Positions 50,928 through 58,868 of a DNA stretch of 61,558 nt are shown here, in pieces (positions within the stretch are counted from its first letter, which is position 1; each line of letters opens with the position of its first letter). The notes below the pieces were generated by a model. It was not told where the DNA came from. It did not search any database and saw only the letters and a list, made by a program, of their open reading frames with translations. The position numbers were made by a program, and so were the translations under genes. Origin of the DNA: Paenibacillus typhae (lineage in GTDB: Bacteria > Bacillota > Bacilli > Paenibacillales > Paenibacillaceae); the NCBI RefSeq assembly GCF_900099765.1, contig NZ_FNDX01000037.1, forward strand, positions 1-61,558, read 5' to 3'.

Positions 50928-50968
50928 ACCTCCTTGCCGGAAGCTTTTTCCGCCAAGGGGGTTTTTTG
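50928..50968 (+). terminator. Terminator of the peroxiredoxin gene
   Basis: AACCTCCTTG-CGGAA pairs with TTCCG-CAAGGGGGTT, followed by T6. Confidence 0.88.
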
Positions 50969-51114
50969 CAACAAAATGCCTGTAACTTCCAGGATTGTTG
51001 TTTGAAAATAGGCGCTGAGGTTAATATAATGCCTGTAGGAGAGGAATCTCCGGTATCATTTTGTAATACAATAATAAGAAATCAATGGAACTTAACCAAG
51101 GAGGGTGAACAATA

Positions 51115-51522
51115 ATGAGCTTTTGCTGTGGAGCGAGTATGGTTGGAACGAAGGGAACCCTTAAACATTATCGCACGCAAGTCCATAATGTTCCCCTGCT
51201 GTTTTGCCCGGTATGCCACCGGGTAGAGGTACATTACAAAGTCGAGAATGAGTATGAGATTCTTGCGGAATATGCTCATGGCGATGGTGTTACTGACGTT
51301 GATTTTCAGGATTATGTGATGGAAGACGAGGAAGCGATCTTTGAGAATGTCATTAACATGGAGAGCGAAGACCCGCTGGCCATTATCCGGAGCCAGATCG
51401 ACATGGCGCTTGACCTCCTGGCTGTTGCCAAGCAGATCGGGGACAGCAAATGGGAGCGGGAGCTTAAAAAACGTCTGGCTGTAATGAGCCAGCGGCGTCT
51501 CCGGCTGCAGCAGAAGGCCTGA
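51115..51522 (+). CDS. Small zinc-ribbon-like protein of unknown function
   Basis: The 135-residue protein starts SFCCGASMVGTKGTLKHYRTQVHNVPLLFCPVCHRVEVH. The two Cys pairs (CC and CPVC) around a VHNVPL stretch resemble YgiT/YokU-type zinc ribbons. The middle is strongly acidic (DVDFQDYVMEDEEAIFE) and the C-terminus is a basic helix (KWERELKKRLAVMSQRRLRLQQK). The start has AAGGAGGGTGA with good spacing. It is a single gene followed by a perfect 11-bp hairpin. DNA, RNA or protein binding is all possible. Confidence 0.78.
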   Translation: MSFCCGASMVGTKGTLKHYRTQVHNVPLLFCPVCHRVEVHYKVENEYEILAEYAHGDGVTDVDFQDYVMEDEEAIFENVINMESEDPLAIIRSQIDMALDLLAVAKQIGDSKWERELKKRLAVMSQRRLRLQQKA

Positions 51523-51600
51523 TTCGCACGTTAGTCCGGCCGACATCCTTCTACCCGGATTTGCATTCTCCATTTCGTTATGGCCGGTTACGGTCCAATA

Positions 51601-51636
51601 GCCAAAGAGGCTCCGCATAAGCGGGGCCTCTTTGGC
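51601..51636. terminator. Perfect hairpin downstream of the zinc-ribbon-like gene
   Basis: GCCAAAGAGGC (51601-51611) and GCCTCTTTGGC (51626-51636) form an 11-bp stem. It is not followed by a T-run, so its efficiency as a terminator is uncertain. Confidence 0.6.
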
Positions 51637-51731
51637 GTGAATTTATAAATAAAACCGGGTTTTCCGCTGCTATGTGAGAATTACGATAAAATTAGTATGC
51701 CTTTAGAATCATTTTAACAAGTTTTTTGCCA

Positions 51732-51738
51732 TTCGACA
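51732..51738 (-). promoter_or_regulatory. Possible Spo0A box upstream of the histidine kinase gene
   Basis: TGTCGAA on the minus strand matches the 0A-box core. It lies about 180 bp before the kinase start, ahead of an AT-rich stretch with TATAAT at about 51804-51809. A seven-base match can occur by chance. Nothing else is visible in the 394-bp gap 51523-51916 apart from the hairpin. Confidence 0.3.
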
Positions 51739-51916
51739 GTTTCTCCGATTGCGTTGTCTTCTTCTCTTGGATATGATTGGAATATAGTTGAAACGGTTGG
51801 ATAATATAATACGATTTCCGAATGTTCTGGCGGCTTCGTCATATACTCATTTACATAGTAATTTGATGTCGCTTAAGCGTCTATGCCAAATGCAGTAAAA
51901 GGGGGAACTTCGTATC

Positions 51917-53017
51917 GTGATAAGCCAATTTCAGGAAAGCCTGCTTTTGCCGAGAACGTTTCAATCCATGATGATGAACTCTACATATGAGGATGTGCTG
52001 GAGCACATTGACAGCGGAATTATGCTGTTTGATGAAGATGGAGTTTTGACCTTTTTAAATAAACAAATGTACGGCATACTTGAGCTGCCTCGCCATTCCC
52101 TTCTGGGCTGCACAATGACTCACCTGCTGGCGAATATTCAGCTGAACCGCTTTAAGAAAAAGCAGGTACTGCGCGGATACCGGGAAATGGTGCAGAAGGG
52201 TAAGCCGAATTACGAATTTGTAGATGAATATGGCCGTTACTGGCGGGTGACTCTGCATACCGGTGAACAGATGAAGGGAAGCTACCTGTATACGTTTAAG
52301 GAAATTTCCGATTATAAGCTGATCGAGCAGACCGCCTACCAGAATGATAGTCTTGCTATGCTGGGCAAATTATCCGCCTCTATTGCACATGAGATCCGGA
52401 ATCCGCTGACGGCAATCCGCGGATTTATCCAACTCCTGCACCCCCACCTGCATCAGCTGGGCAAGGAGGAATATGCCAAGATTATTCTCGCAGAAATTGA
52501 CCGGGCCAATGACATTATTCATGAGTTTCTGACATCATCCAAACCCTCTGCCCCGCAGGTAAGCCTGATTCCTGTTTCGGCATTGCTCAAAGAGGTGGTC
52601 CTGCTTACGGAGAGCGAGGCCTTGATGAAGGGCTGCCAGATTGATCTCCATCCGTTTCATGATAATATGATCATATCCGGAGATGCCAAACAAATGAAAC
52701 AGGTAGTATTGAATATGATAAGAAATGCGATGGAAGCGATTACAGAGAGAGCGGATGATTGTATAGGCAAAATTGAGGTCGGGGCCCGCAGAGAAGGTGC
52801 AGAGGTCCGCATCTTCATCTCTGATAACGGGAAAGGAATGGATATTTGTACGCTTGACCGGCTGTTTAATCCCTTTTTCACTACCAAGGAGAATGGGACG
52901 GGACTCGGGCTGTCCGTCAGTGACCGGATTATTAAGAACCACGGAGGCTGCATTTCGGTCAGCAGCAGAATTAATGTGGGCACACGCTTCGTCATCTCCC
53001 TGCCGCTTATACAATAG
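51917..53017 (+). CDS. Soluble PAS-domain histidine kinase (sporulation-kinase-like)
   Basis: The 366-residue kinase has no membrane segment. One PAS domain (about 25-135: HIDSGIMLFDEDGVLTFLNKQMYGIL) precedes the dimerisation/phosphoacceptor helix with His158 in SIAHEIRNPLTAIRGFIQLL. The ATPase domain has the N box (MKQVVLNMIRNAMEA), G1 (FISDNGKGMD), F (FNPFFTTKENGTGLGLS) and G2. No response regulator lies next to it, as is usual for orphan kinases that feed the Spo0F/Spo0A phosphorelay (KinA-E type). It starts at GTG after a GGGGG run. The phosphorelay role is inferred from family form and orphan status. Confidence 0.88.
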   Translation: MISQFQESLLLPRTFQSMMMNSTYEDVLEHIDSGIMLFDEDGVLTFLNKQMYGILELPRHSLLGCTMTHLLANIQLNRFKKKQVLRGYREMVQKGKPNYEFVDEYGRYWRVTLHTGEQMKGSYLYTFKEISDYKLIEQTAYQNDSLAMLGKLSASIAHEIRNPLTAIRGFIQLLHPHLHQLGKEEYAKIILAEIDRANDIIHEFLTSSKPSAPQVSLIPVSALLKEVVLLTESEALMKGCQIDLHPFHDNMIISGDAKQMKQVVLNMIRNAMEAITERADDCIGKIEVGARREGAEVRIFISDNGKGMDICTLDRLFNPFFTTKENGTGLGLSVSDRIIKNHGGCISVSSRINVGTRFVISLPLIQ

Positions 53018-53161
53018 ACGGGCTGTTATCTGAGCGAGCCATGCATTATAATATAATGATCTTAAAGAGGCTGATTCCTGTGTTGCACGGCTAGTGCGGG
53101 AAGTCAGCCTTATCTGCGTGATCAGGATCCGCAGGCTTCATGAATAGCGGGAGGAAAGACC

Positions 53162-54682
53162 ATGAATATTGAATGGAATATCGGAGGCCTGTCTGCCGGG
53201 CCAGAAGGTGAAGTGTTATGTATTATTGTATCCGAGGCCGAGCTGGATGGTGGCAGCCTTGCGGCAGAATGGAAAAAGGGTATCGAGCCTGTAGCCAAAG
53301 CAGGGCTTTTTGCGGGCAAGCTGAATCAGACTTATATACTCCCGCTAGCGGATCCATCCCAATACTCTGCAGTTATTCTGGCCGGAAGCGGAAAGGAAAT
53401 TCCTGGTGCGGGTGAGCTCAGAGTGCTTGCAGCACATATCTCCCGGGTGGCTGTCCGGATGAAGGCGGCAGTGCTTACCGTTGAGGTTCCTGAATATCTG
53501 CTGGCTCAGGGGATAACGGCGGCACAGGCACTGACAGAAGGGCTGATGCTTGGCGAATACCGCAGGAAGCATTACAAGCAGGAGCAGGCTTCTTATAAGG
53601 GGCTGTCAATAGTTAAAATGCAGCCGCAGCTCCCTGCAGAAGATGCGCTGGAACAGAGCTGGCGTATGGGAATACAGCGGGGATCGGCTTTTGCGGATGC
53701 AACCAATCTGGCCCGTGAGCTGACTAATCTCCCGGGGAATCTGCTGACCCCGTCCGGGCTTGCGGCGGCTGCCATAGAAATAGCTGAGCGGCATGGACTG
53801 CCGGCAGAGGTGCTGGATGAACGGGAGATTCAGCAGAAGGGGATGGGGGGACTATTTGCTGTAGGCAAGGGCAGTGTACATCCCCCGCGGATGATTGTCA
53901 TCCGCTATCAGGGAGCCAGTGAATGGAGTAATGTGACAGGTATTATAGGCAAAGGGATCACCTTTGATACCGGCGGTATTTCGCTCAAGCGGGCCCCGGG
54001 TATGGAGGATATGATCAGCGATATGGGGGGGGCAGCGGCTGTGCTCGGTGTCATTGAAGCGCTCGGCAGATTGCGTCCGCAGATCAATGTAGTCATGGTC
54101 ATTCCTGCGGCTGAGAATATGCCTTCTGCAGGAGCATTCAAACCGGGTGATATCATCCCTACGCTGAGCGGAAAGACAGTTGAGGTATTGAACACTGATG
54201 CCGAGGGCAGGGTGGTGCTCGGTGATGCATTGACCTATGCCCGGGAATGGGGAGCAGAACGGCTTATTAACGTAGCTACGCTTACAGGGGTTGTTCTGTC
54301 TATCCTGGGGGATATTGCTACAGGTGCAGTTACTAACGACGAACAGTTTTTACAGGAGCTGCTGGATGCCTCCAAGAGGTCAGGGGAGCAGATCTGGCAG
54401 CTTCCGGTATACCCCGAGTTCCGAGAGATGCTGAGAAGCGAGGTGGCCGACATCCGTAATGCTGCCGGCCGATTCGGCGGGGCTTCCACAGCAGGGCTGT
54501 TTATCGGCGAGTTTGCCGAAGGGACTCCGTGGATTCATCTGGATATAGCTGGTACGGCATTTCTGTCCAAGGAGCGGGGCGTCAATCCCAAGGGGGCCAC
54601 GGGAGTCATGGTCCGGACGCTGCTGGAATATCTGCTGGGACTCAGCGGTGAATCCGGTCCGGGCCTTCCTGGGCGCAGGTAG
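53162..54682 (+). CDS. pepA: Leucyl aminopeptidase (M17)
   Basis: The 506-residue cytosolic metallo-aminopeptidase releases N-terminal residues and recycles peptides. An N-terminal macro-like domain (about 1-165) is followed by the catalytic domain with LTNLPGNLLTPSGLA, IGKGITFDTGGISLKRAPGMEDMISDMGGAAAVLG and the M17 signature NTDAEGRVVL, which supply the two metal ions and catalytic Lys/Arg. GGGAGG precedes ATG 53162. It is a single gene with a terminator behind it. Confidence 0.94.
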   Translation: MNIEWNIGGLSAGPEGEVLCIIVSEAELDGGSLAAEWKKGIEPVAKAGLFAGKLNQTYILPLADPSQYSAVILAGSGKEIPGAGELRVLAAHISRVAVRMKAAVLTVEVPEYLLAQGITAAQALTEGLMLGEYRRKHYKQEQASYKGLSIVKMQPQLPAEDALEQSWRMGIQRGSAFADATNLARELTNLPGNLLTPSGLAAAAIEIAERHGLPAEVLDEREIQQKGMGGLFAVGKGSVHPPRMIVIRYQGASEWSNVTGIIGKGITFDTGGISLKRAPGMEDMISDMGGAAAVLGVIEALGRLRPQINVVMVIPAAENMPSAGAFKPGDIIPTLSGKTVEVLNTDAEGRVVLGDALTYAREWGAERLINVATLTGVVLSILGDIATGAVTNDEQFLQELLDASKRSGEQIWQLPVYPEFREMLRSEVADIRNAAGRFGGASTAGLFIGEFAEGTPWIHLDIAGTAFLSKERGVNPKGATGVMVRTLLEYLLGLSGESGPGLPGRR

Positions 54683-54710
54683 AGAAGGAAGGGGAACAAT
54701 TGCCAACAAA

Positions 54711-54745
54711 AAGCCGTAAAGTCCGGGGGACGGACTTTACGGCTT
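54711..54745. terminator. Bidirectional terminator downstream of pepA
   Basis: AAGCCGTAAAGTCC (54711-54724) pairs perfectly with GGACTTTACGGCTT (54732-54745). A-rich and T-rich flanks are short. It lies between pepA and the converging 45-residue gene. Confidence 0.8.
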
Positions 54746-54798
54746 ATTAGCGTGCATTAGCTGTGATTGACGACTTCCTGCATGCGGGCTGAGTCGGT

Positions 54799-54936
54799 TC
54801 AGCCGTTACGTTTAGCCTTAACCTGATTAGTGAAGGACTGGATGCCATTCATTAATTTGTTCCGGGTGTCTTTGTTTCTAAGCAAATATACTGCTCCCAA
54901 TGCTGCGGTAGTAAATAACGTTTTTTTCGTATTCAT
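54799..54936 (-). CDS. Predicted 45-residue protein
   Basis: The short frame starts MNTKKTLFTTAALGAVYLLR and goes on with NKDTRNKLMNGIQSFTNQVK and a basic end (AKRNG). It has AAGGAGG eight bases before the ATG. A short hydrophobic stretch (about 6-19) followed by an amphipathic basic helix suggests a membrane-associated peptide. It resembles in size and plan the tiny YrzQ-type (DUF3918) proteins, but I cannot confirm the family. It lies 98 bp downstream of the feo operon on the same strand. Confidence 0.7.
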   Translation of the reverse strand: MNTKKTLFTTAALGAVYLLRNKDTRNKLMNGIQSFTNQVKAKRNG

Positions 54937-55033
54937 TGTTATTCCTCCTTAGGTAGTGGTCTAGCTGCAATTGCTTATAACAAACATACCCCGATACCAA
55001 AGCGTTTAAACCTGATGTATGAAGTTGGAAGCC

Positions 55034-55216
55034 CTAGAGTTTGCCGTCAGCCGCCCCTGAGCTGCAGGAGAAGGGCGAATCCAGCGAGGCTGCCGAGCAG
55101 CTCTTGCTTTTGTCACAGCCCGCACAGGCTCCTTGCTTGCCTTTCTGTACATGTCGGTAGATCATCCATCCGGAATAACCGAAAACCGCAGCTACGATCA
55201 CGATATTGACTATCAT
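55034..55216 (-). CDS. FeoB-associated Cys-rich membrane protein
   Basis: The 60-residue protein has one N-terminal membrane helix (VNIVIVAAVFGYSGWMIY) and a Cys-rich tail (CAGCDKSKSC...FSCSSG), the form of the small proteins often found behind feoB. It starts 38 bp after the feoB stop and is the third gene of the iron(II) uptake operon. The cysteines may handle iron during transfer. The role is not established. Confidence 0.88.
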   Translation of the reverse strand: MIVNIVIVAAVFGYSGWMIYRHVQKGKQGACAGCDKSKSCSAASLDSPFSCSSGAADGKL

Positions 55217-55254
55217 TATTTATTCCCCGCTTTCTTAATGACCATCCCAGGTCT

Positions 55255-57267
55255 TTACGACCATCCTAGTAACCGTCCGCCTTGAAAAATAATAAGCGAC
55301 ACCAGATACGCCAGCGCCAGTGAATAGCCCATAGAAAAGAAAGTCCACTTCCAGGACGCTGTCTCCTTCTTGATTACCCCTACAGTGGCCAAGCATGGGA
55401 TATAAAGCAGGATAAAGGCCATGAAGCTGATGGAGCTAAGCGGTGTAAACACTTGTGCTATTTGATTTTCCAGACCGGCGTTATCCGGAGTGTGGTAAAT
55501 GATATTCATCGTGGATACAACCACCTCTTTGGCCAGGAAGCCGGGAACCAGCGTCGATCCGGCCTGCCAGGTTCCGAAGCCGAGCGGCTGCAGGACCGGT
55601 GCGATCAGCCCGCCGAATTTGGCCAGGAAGCTGTGATCCATATCCACATTGAAGCCGGTTGGACCTGCATAGGACATCAGCCAGATAATGACTGAGCCTG
55701 CCAGGATGATCGTTCCTGCTTTGCGCAGGAACCCCTTTCCTTTCTCCCAGGTGCTGCGGCCGAGTGTCTTCAGCTGCGGCATGCGGTAAGGAGGAAGTTC
55801 AATGATAAAGACGGAGGACTCATTCTTGAACAAGTGCTTCGAGAACAGCTTGCACAATATCAGAGCGAAGACAACGCCCATCACATACATTGCCAGTACT
55901 GCGGTAGCTTGCTGGGCCGGGAAGAATACAGCTGCGAACAGGAGATAAACCGGCAGCCGGGCGGAGCAGGACATCAGCGGCATCAGCAGGGTTGTCAGCA
56001 TCCGGTCTTTAGGCTGTTCGATGCTGCGCGCAGCCATTATCGCCGGAACGTTGCAGCCGAAGCCAATAATAAAAGGAATAAAGGCCTTTCCGTTCAGCCC
56101 CATCCGTTCCATAGTACTGTCCATGAGCAGACACACACGGGCCATGTATCCCGAGTCTTCCAGGAAGGATATCATCAGGAACAGGATAAAGATCTGCGGA
56201 ACGAATACTATTACACCGCCCACACCGCCGATAATACCGTCCACAATCAGCGCATGGGTGAATTCTGAAGCCCCGATGCTCTGGAGCAGAGAGTTGGCAC
56301 CGTCACTGAACGGGCCGGCTATAAAGCCGTCAACAATATCGGAGAGGGGACCGCCAACCCAGTCAAAGGTGGCTTTGAACATGGCATACATAAATACAAG
56401 GAACAAAGGAAGTCCAAAATAACGGTGAGTAAGAATGGAGTCCAGTCTTTCCGTCAGAGTATGCGGTTTCTGGGCAGTTGTATCCATCGCTTCAAGGCAT
56501 AAGGAATGAATATATTCCTTGCGGGTTGAACGGATCCATTGCGGCAGCGTCAGGGCCAGCTTTCGGCTTTGCAGCTCGCTCTGCACAGCATCACAAATGC
56601 CGAGCAGGCGTCCGGTATCAAAGCGTTTGCGCAGCAGCTCCAGGACTACCGGATTCTGCTCCATCAGCTGAAGAGCAATCCAGCGGTGGTTCGGCAAGCC
56701 GGCAGTCTGCTTGAGCTCATGCTCGATAGCCTGAATGGCCTGCTCAACAAGCTCCCCGTAATCAAGCCGGAAGCTTACCGGCGGAATGCTGGAGGTTTCC
56801 TTCAGGACAGTAAGCACTTCACCGCTGCCTTTGCCGGTTCTGGCGATAAGCGGAAGGACTGGAATGCCCAGCTGCTTCTGCAGGATTTCAGGGCTGACCT
56901 GAATACCGCGCGCTTTGGCAACGTCAATCATATTGAGGCCCAGCACAGTAGGCTTTCCATACTCAAGGAGCTGCAGGGTGAGGAGCAGATTGCGCTCCAG
57001 CTGTGAAGCATCAACGATATTAACCAAGGCTTCCGGAGATTCCTCGATTAAATACTGCGCAGCCACGCCCTCATCGCGGGAGAGCGGATGAAGGGAGTAA
57101 ATCCCGGGCAGATCGATCAGCTTGCCGGCGCCGTTCTTCAGGCTGCCCACTTTTTTCTCGACGGTTACACCTGCCCAGTTCCCCACATATTCGTAAGAGG
57201 AGGTCAGCGTGTTAAAAAGCGAGGTTTTTCCGGTATTAGGGTTGCCTACAAGAGCGACTGAGCTCAT
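55255..57267 (-). CDS. feoB: Ferrous iron transport protein B
   Basis: The 670-residue Fe(II) transporter has an N-terminal G domain: G1 GNPNTGKTSLF, G2 around VGNWAGVTVEKK, G3 DLPGIYSL and G4 NMID. A helical GDI-like region follows, then the membrane domain with two Gate motifs and FIPFIIGFGCNVPAIMAAR and VPGFLAKEVVVSTM, which contain conserved Cys and Pro residues. The start overlaps the feoA stop by four bases. A Fur-like site precedes feoA. Confidence 0.96.
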   Translation of the reverse strand: MSSVALVGNPNTGKTSLFNTLTSSYEYVGNWAGVTVEKKVGSLKNGAGKLIDLPGIYSLHPLSRDEGVAAQYLIEESPEALVNIVDASQLERNLLLTLQLLEYGKPTVLGLNMIDVAKARGIQVSPEILQKQLGIPVLPLIARTGKGSGEVLTVLKETSSIPPVSFRLDYGELVEQAIQAIEHELKQTAGLPNHRWIALQLMEQNPVVLELLRKRFDTGRLLGICDAVQSELQSRKLALTLPQWIRSTRKEYIHSLCLEAMDTTAQKPHTLTERLDSILTHRYFGLPLFLVFMYAMFKATFDWVGGPLSDIVDGFIAGPFSDGANSLLQSIGASEFTHALIVDGIIGGVGGVIVFVPQIFILFLMISFLEDSGYMARVCLLMDSTMERMGLNGKAFIPFIIGFGCNVPAIMAARSIEQPKDRMLTTLLMPLMSCSARLPVYLLFAAVFFPAQQATAVLAMYVMGVVFALILCKLFSKHLFKNESSVFIIELPPYRMPQLKTLGRSTWEKGKGFLRKAGTIILAGSVIIWLMSYAGPTGFNVDMDHSFLAKFGGLIAPVLQPLGFGTWQAGSTLVPGFLAKEVVVSTMNIIYHTPDNAGLENQIAQVFTPLSSISFMAFILLYIPCLATVGVIKKETASWKWTFFSMGYSLALAYLVSLIIFQGGRLLGWS

Positions 57268-57506
57268 GATACGTTCACCTCAATCCGGGAAGCTTCCTTC
57301 CGGCGAATGGCAAACAGCTGCCCGTTACACTCCAATGTGATAGGGCCCATGAAGGGTCCTTTACCTTTCAGGGAAATCTTAACGCCTTCAGACACCCCAA
57401 GATCTGCAAGACGACGCCGCAAAATAGGATTCATACCTTCAATTCTATAAATGGAACCTGTCGAGCCCGGTTGTAAGTGAAGTAAAGAGCAGGATGAAGA
57501 GGCCAT
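57264..57506 (-). CDS. feoA: Ferrous iron transport protein A
   Basis: The 80-residue SH3-like protein (SLLHLQPGSTGSIYRIEGMNPILRRRLADLGVSEGVKISL) regulates FeoB. ATG 57506 has GGAGGG upstream; the frame is open five codons further. It is the first gene of feoA-feoB-Cys-rich protein and overlaps feoB by ATGA. Confidence 0.93.
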   Translation of the reverse strand: MASSSCSLLHLQPGSTGSIYRIEGMNPILRRRLADLGVSEGVKISLKGKGPFMGPITLECNGQLFAIRRKEASRIEVNVS

Positions 57507-57528
57507 TAATAATCCCTCCAAAAGAGAC

Positions 57529-57543
57529 TGATAATCAATCTCA
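57529..57543. promoter_or_regulatory. Fur-box-like operator before feoA
   Basis: On the minus strand TGAGATT-G-ATTATCA matches the Bacillus 7-1-7 Fur box (TGATAAT-N-ATTATCA) at 12 of 14 positions. It lies 23 bp before the feoA start, where a repressor would block transcription or elongation when iron is plentiful. Confidence 0.65.
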
Positions 57544-57744
57544 TTAATTTCTTGTAATGTAGCATTTTGTCCGGCATCTGTCCATGATTTTAATCACGGT
57601 CTTTCGAACTGAAAACAGATATGGAAGATAGCAGAATAATCTTTACATTTTATTCTTCATTAAAGTATGATTGTACGATAATGATTGCATAGTAAGCTTA
57701 TGCTGGCGGAAATAATGAAGGATACGCTGAAGGGAGAACAAATT

Positions 57745-58704
57745 GTGAAGAATAATCAGAGTAAAATTGTCGATTGTACCATCCGTGACGGAGGACTTGT
57801 TAATAACTGGGATTTTAGCGTCGAGTTTGTACAAAAATTGTATGCCGGTCTGAACGAGGCTGGTGTTGAATATATGGAAATCGGCTATAAAAATTCCCCA
57901 AAGCTGCTTAAGGGGGCGGAAAGCGCCGGACCTTGGCGGTTCCTGAATGATGATTTTCTGCGCAAGGTTATCCCGCAAAAGGGCAATACCAAACTGTCGG
58001 CGCTGGTTGATATCGGCCGGGTCGATGAAAATGATATTCTGCCGCGCAGCGAGAGCATGCTGGATCTGATCCGTGTGGCTTGCTACAGCAAGGATGTGGA
58101 CAAGGCGCTGCAGCTGGTACAGATTTTCCATGACCGCGGATATGAAACGACTATAAATATTATGGCGTTGTCCAATGTAATGGAGAATGAGCTTCTGGAA
58201 GCCTTTGATATGATCCGCGACAGCGTTGTAGACGTGGTATACATTGTAGATTCATACGGCAGCCTGGATCATAATGACATCAAATACCTGGTGGACAAGT
58301 TCAAAACCCACCTTCCGAACAAACGGCTGGGCGTGCATACTCATAACAACCTGCAGCTGGCGTTCTCCAATACTCTTATTGCCTCAGAGCTCGGAGTAGA
58401 ACTGCTGGATGCTTCTTGCTACGGAATGGGGCGTGCTGCTGGCAACTGCCCGACCGAACTGCTGGTTACCCACCTGAAGAACACGAAATATACACTGCGC
58501 CCGGTGCTTGATATTATTGAACAGTTGATGATTCCGCTCCGCGAAAAGGAAGAGTGGGGATATATCATTCCGTACATGATTACGGGTACCCTGGACGAGC
58601 ATCCGCGGTCGGCGATGGCACTGCGGTCATCGGAAGACAAGGATAAGGCTGTTGACTTTTATGATAAGCTAACAACACCTGAGGTTACTTTCGGGGATAA
58701 ATAG
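57745..58704 (+). CDS. DRE-TIM metallolyase-fold protein (aldolase catalytic domain)
   Basis: The 319-residue protein resembles HMG-CoA lyase/4-hydroxy-2-oxovalerate aldolase barrels. It begins KIVDCTIRDGGLVNNWDFS (the DxTxRDG active site). Further elements are YMEIGYKNSPK, VYIVDSYGSLD, RLGVHTHNNLQLAFSNTL with the metal-binding H-x-H, and LLDASCYGMGRAAGNCPTELL. GTG 57745 with AGGGAG at eight bases is preferred over ATG 57715. Proteins of this type sit in secondary metabolism, cell-surface carbohydrate or nucleotide-sugar loci, but here there is no such neighbour. The reaction is not assigned. It is divergent from feoA. Confidence 0.8.
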   Translation: MKNNQSKIVDCTIRDGGLVNNWDFSVEFVQKLYAGLNEAGVEYMEIGYKNSPKLLKGAESAGPWRFLNDDFLRKVIPQKGNTKLSALVDIGRVDENDILPRSESMLDLIRVACYSKDVDKALQLVQIFHDRGYETTINIMALSNVMENELLEAFDMIRDSVVDVVYIVDSYGSLDHNDIKYLVDKFKTHLPNKRLGVHTHNNLQLAFSNTLIASELGVELLDASCYGMGRAAGNCPTELLVTHLKNTKYTLRPVLDIIEQLMIPLREKEEWGYIIPYMITGTLDEHPRSAMALRSSEDKDKAVDFYDKLTTPEVTFGDK

Positions 58705-58720
58705 CTTTTATCTGGGCAGA

Positions 58721-58755
58721 AGCACTGACCTCTAATCGGGGACAGTGCTTTTTCT
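58721..58755 (+). terminator. Terminator of the DRE-TIM protein gene
   Basis: AGCACTG pairs with CAGTGCT with an inner CC/GG, followed by T5. Confidence 0.82.
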
Positions 58756-58868
58756 TTTATATTGTATGGGGGATGTAACTTTACAGGACTTCAAAGCCGA
58801 TATTTATAGAAGGGCTTGAATATATTATCCATACTAATCATAGATATCATTTCAGACGCGAGGGACTT

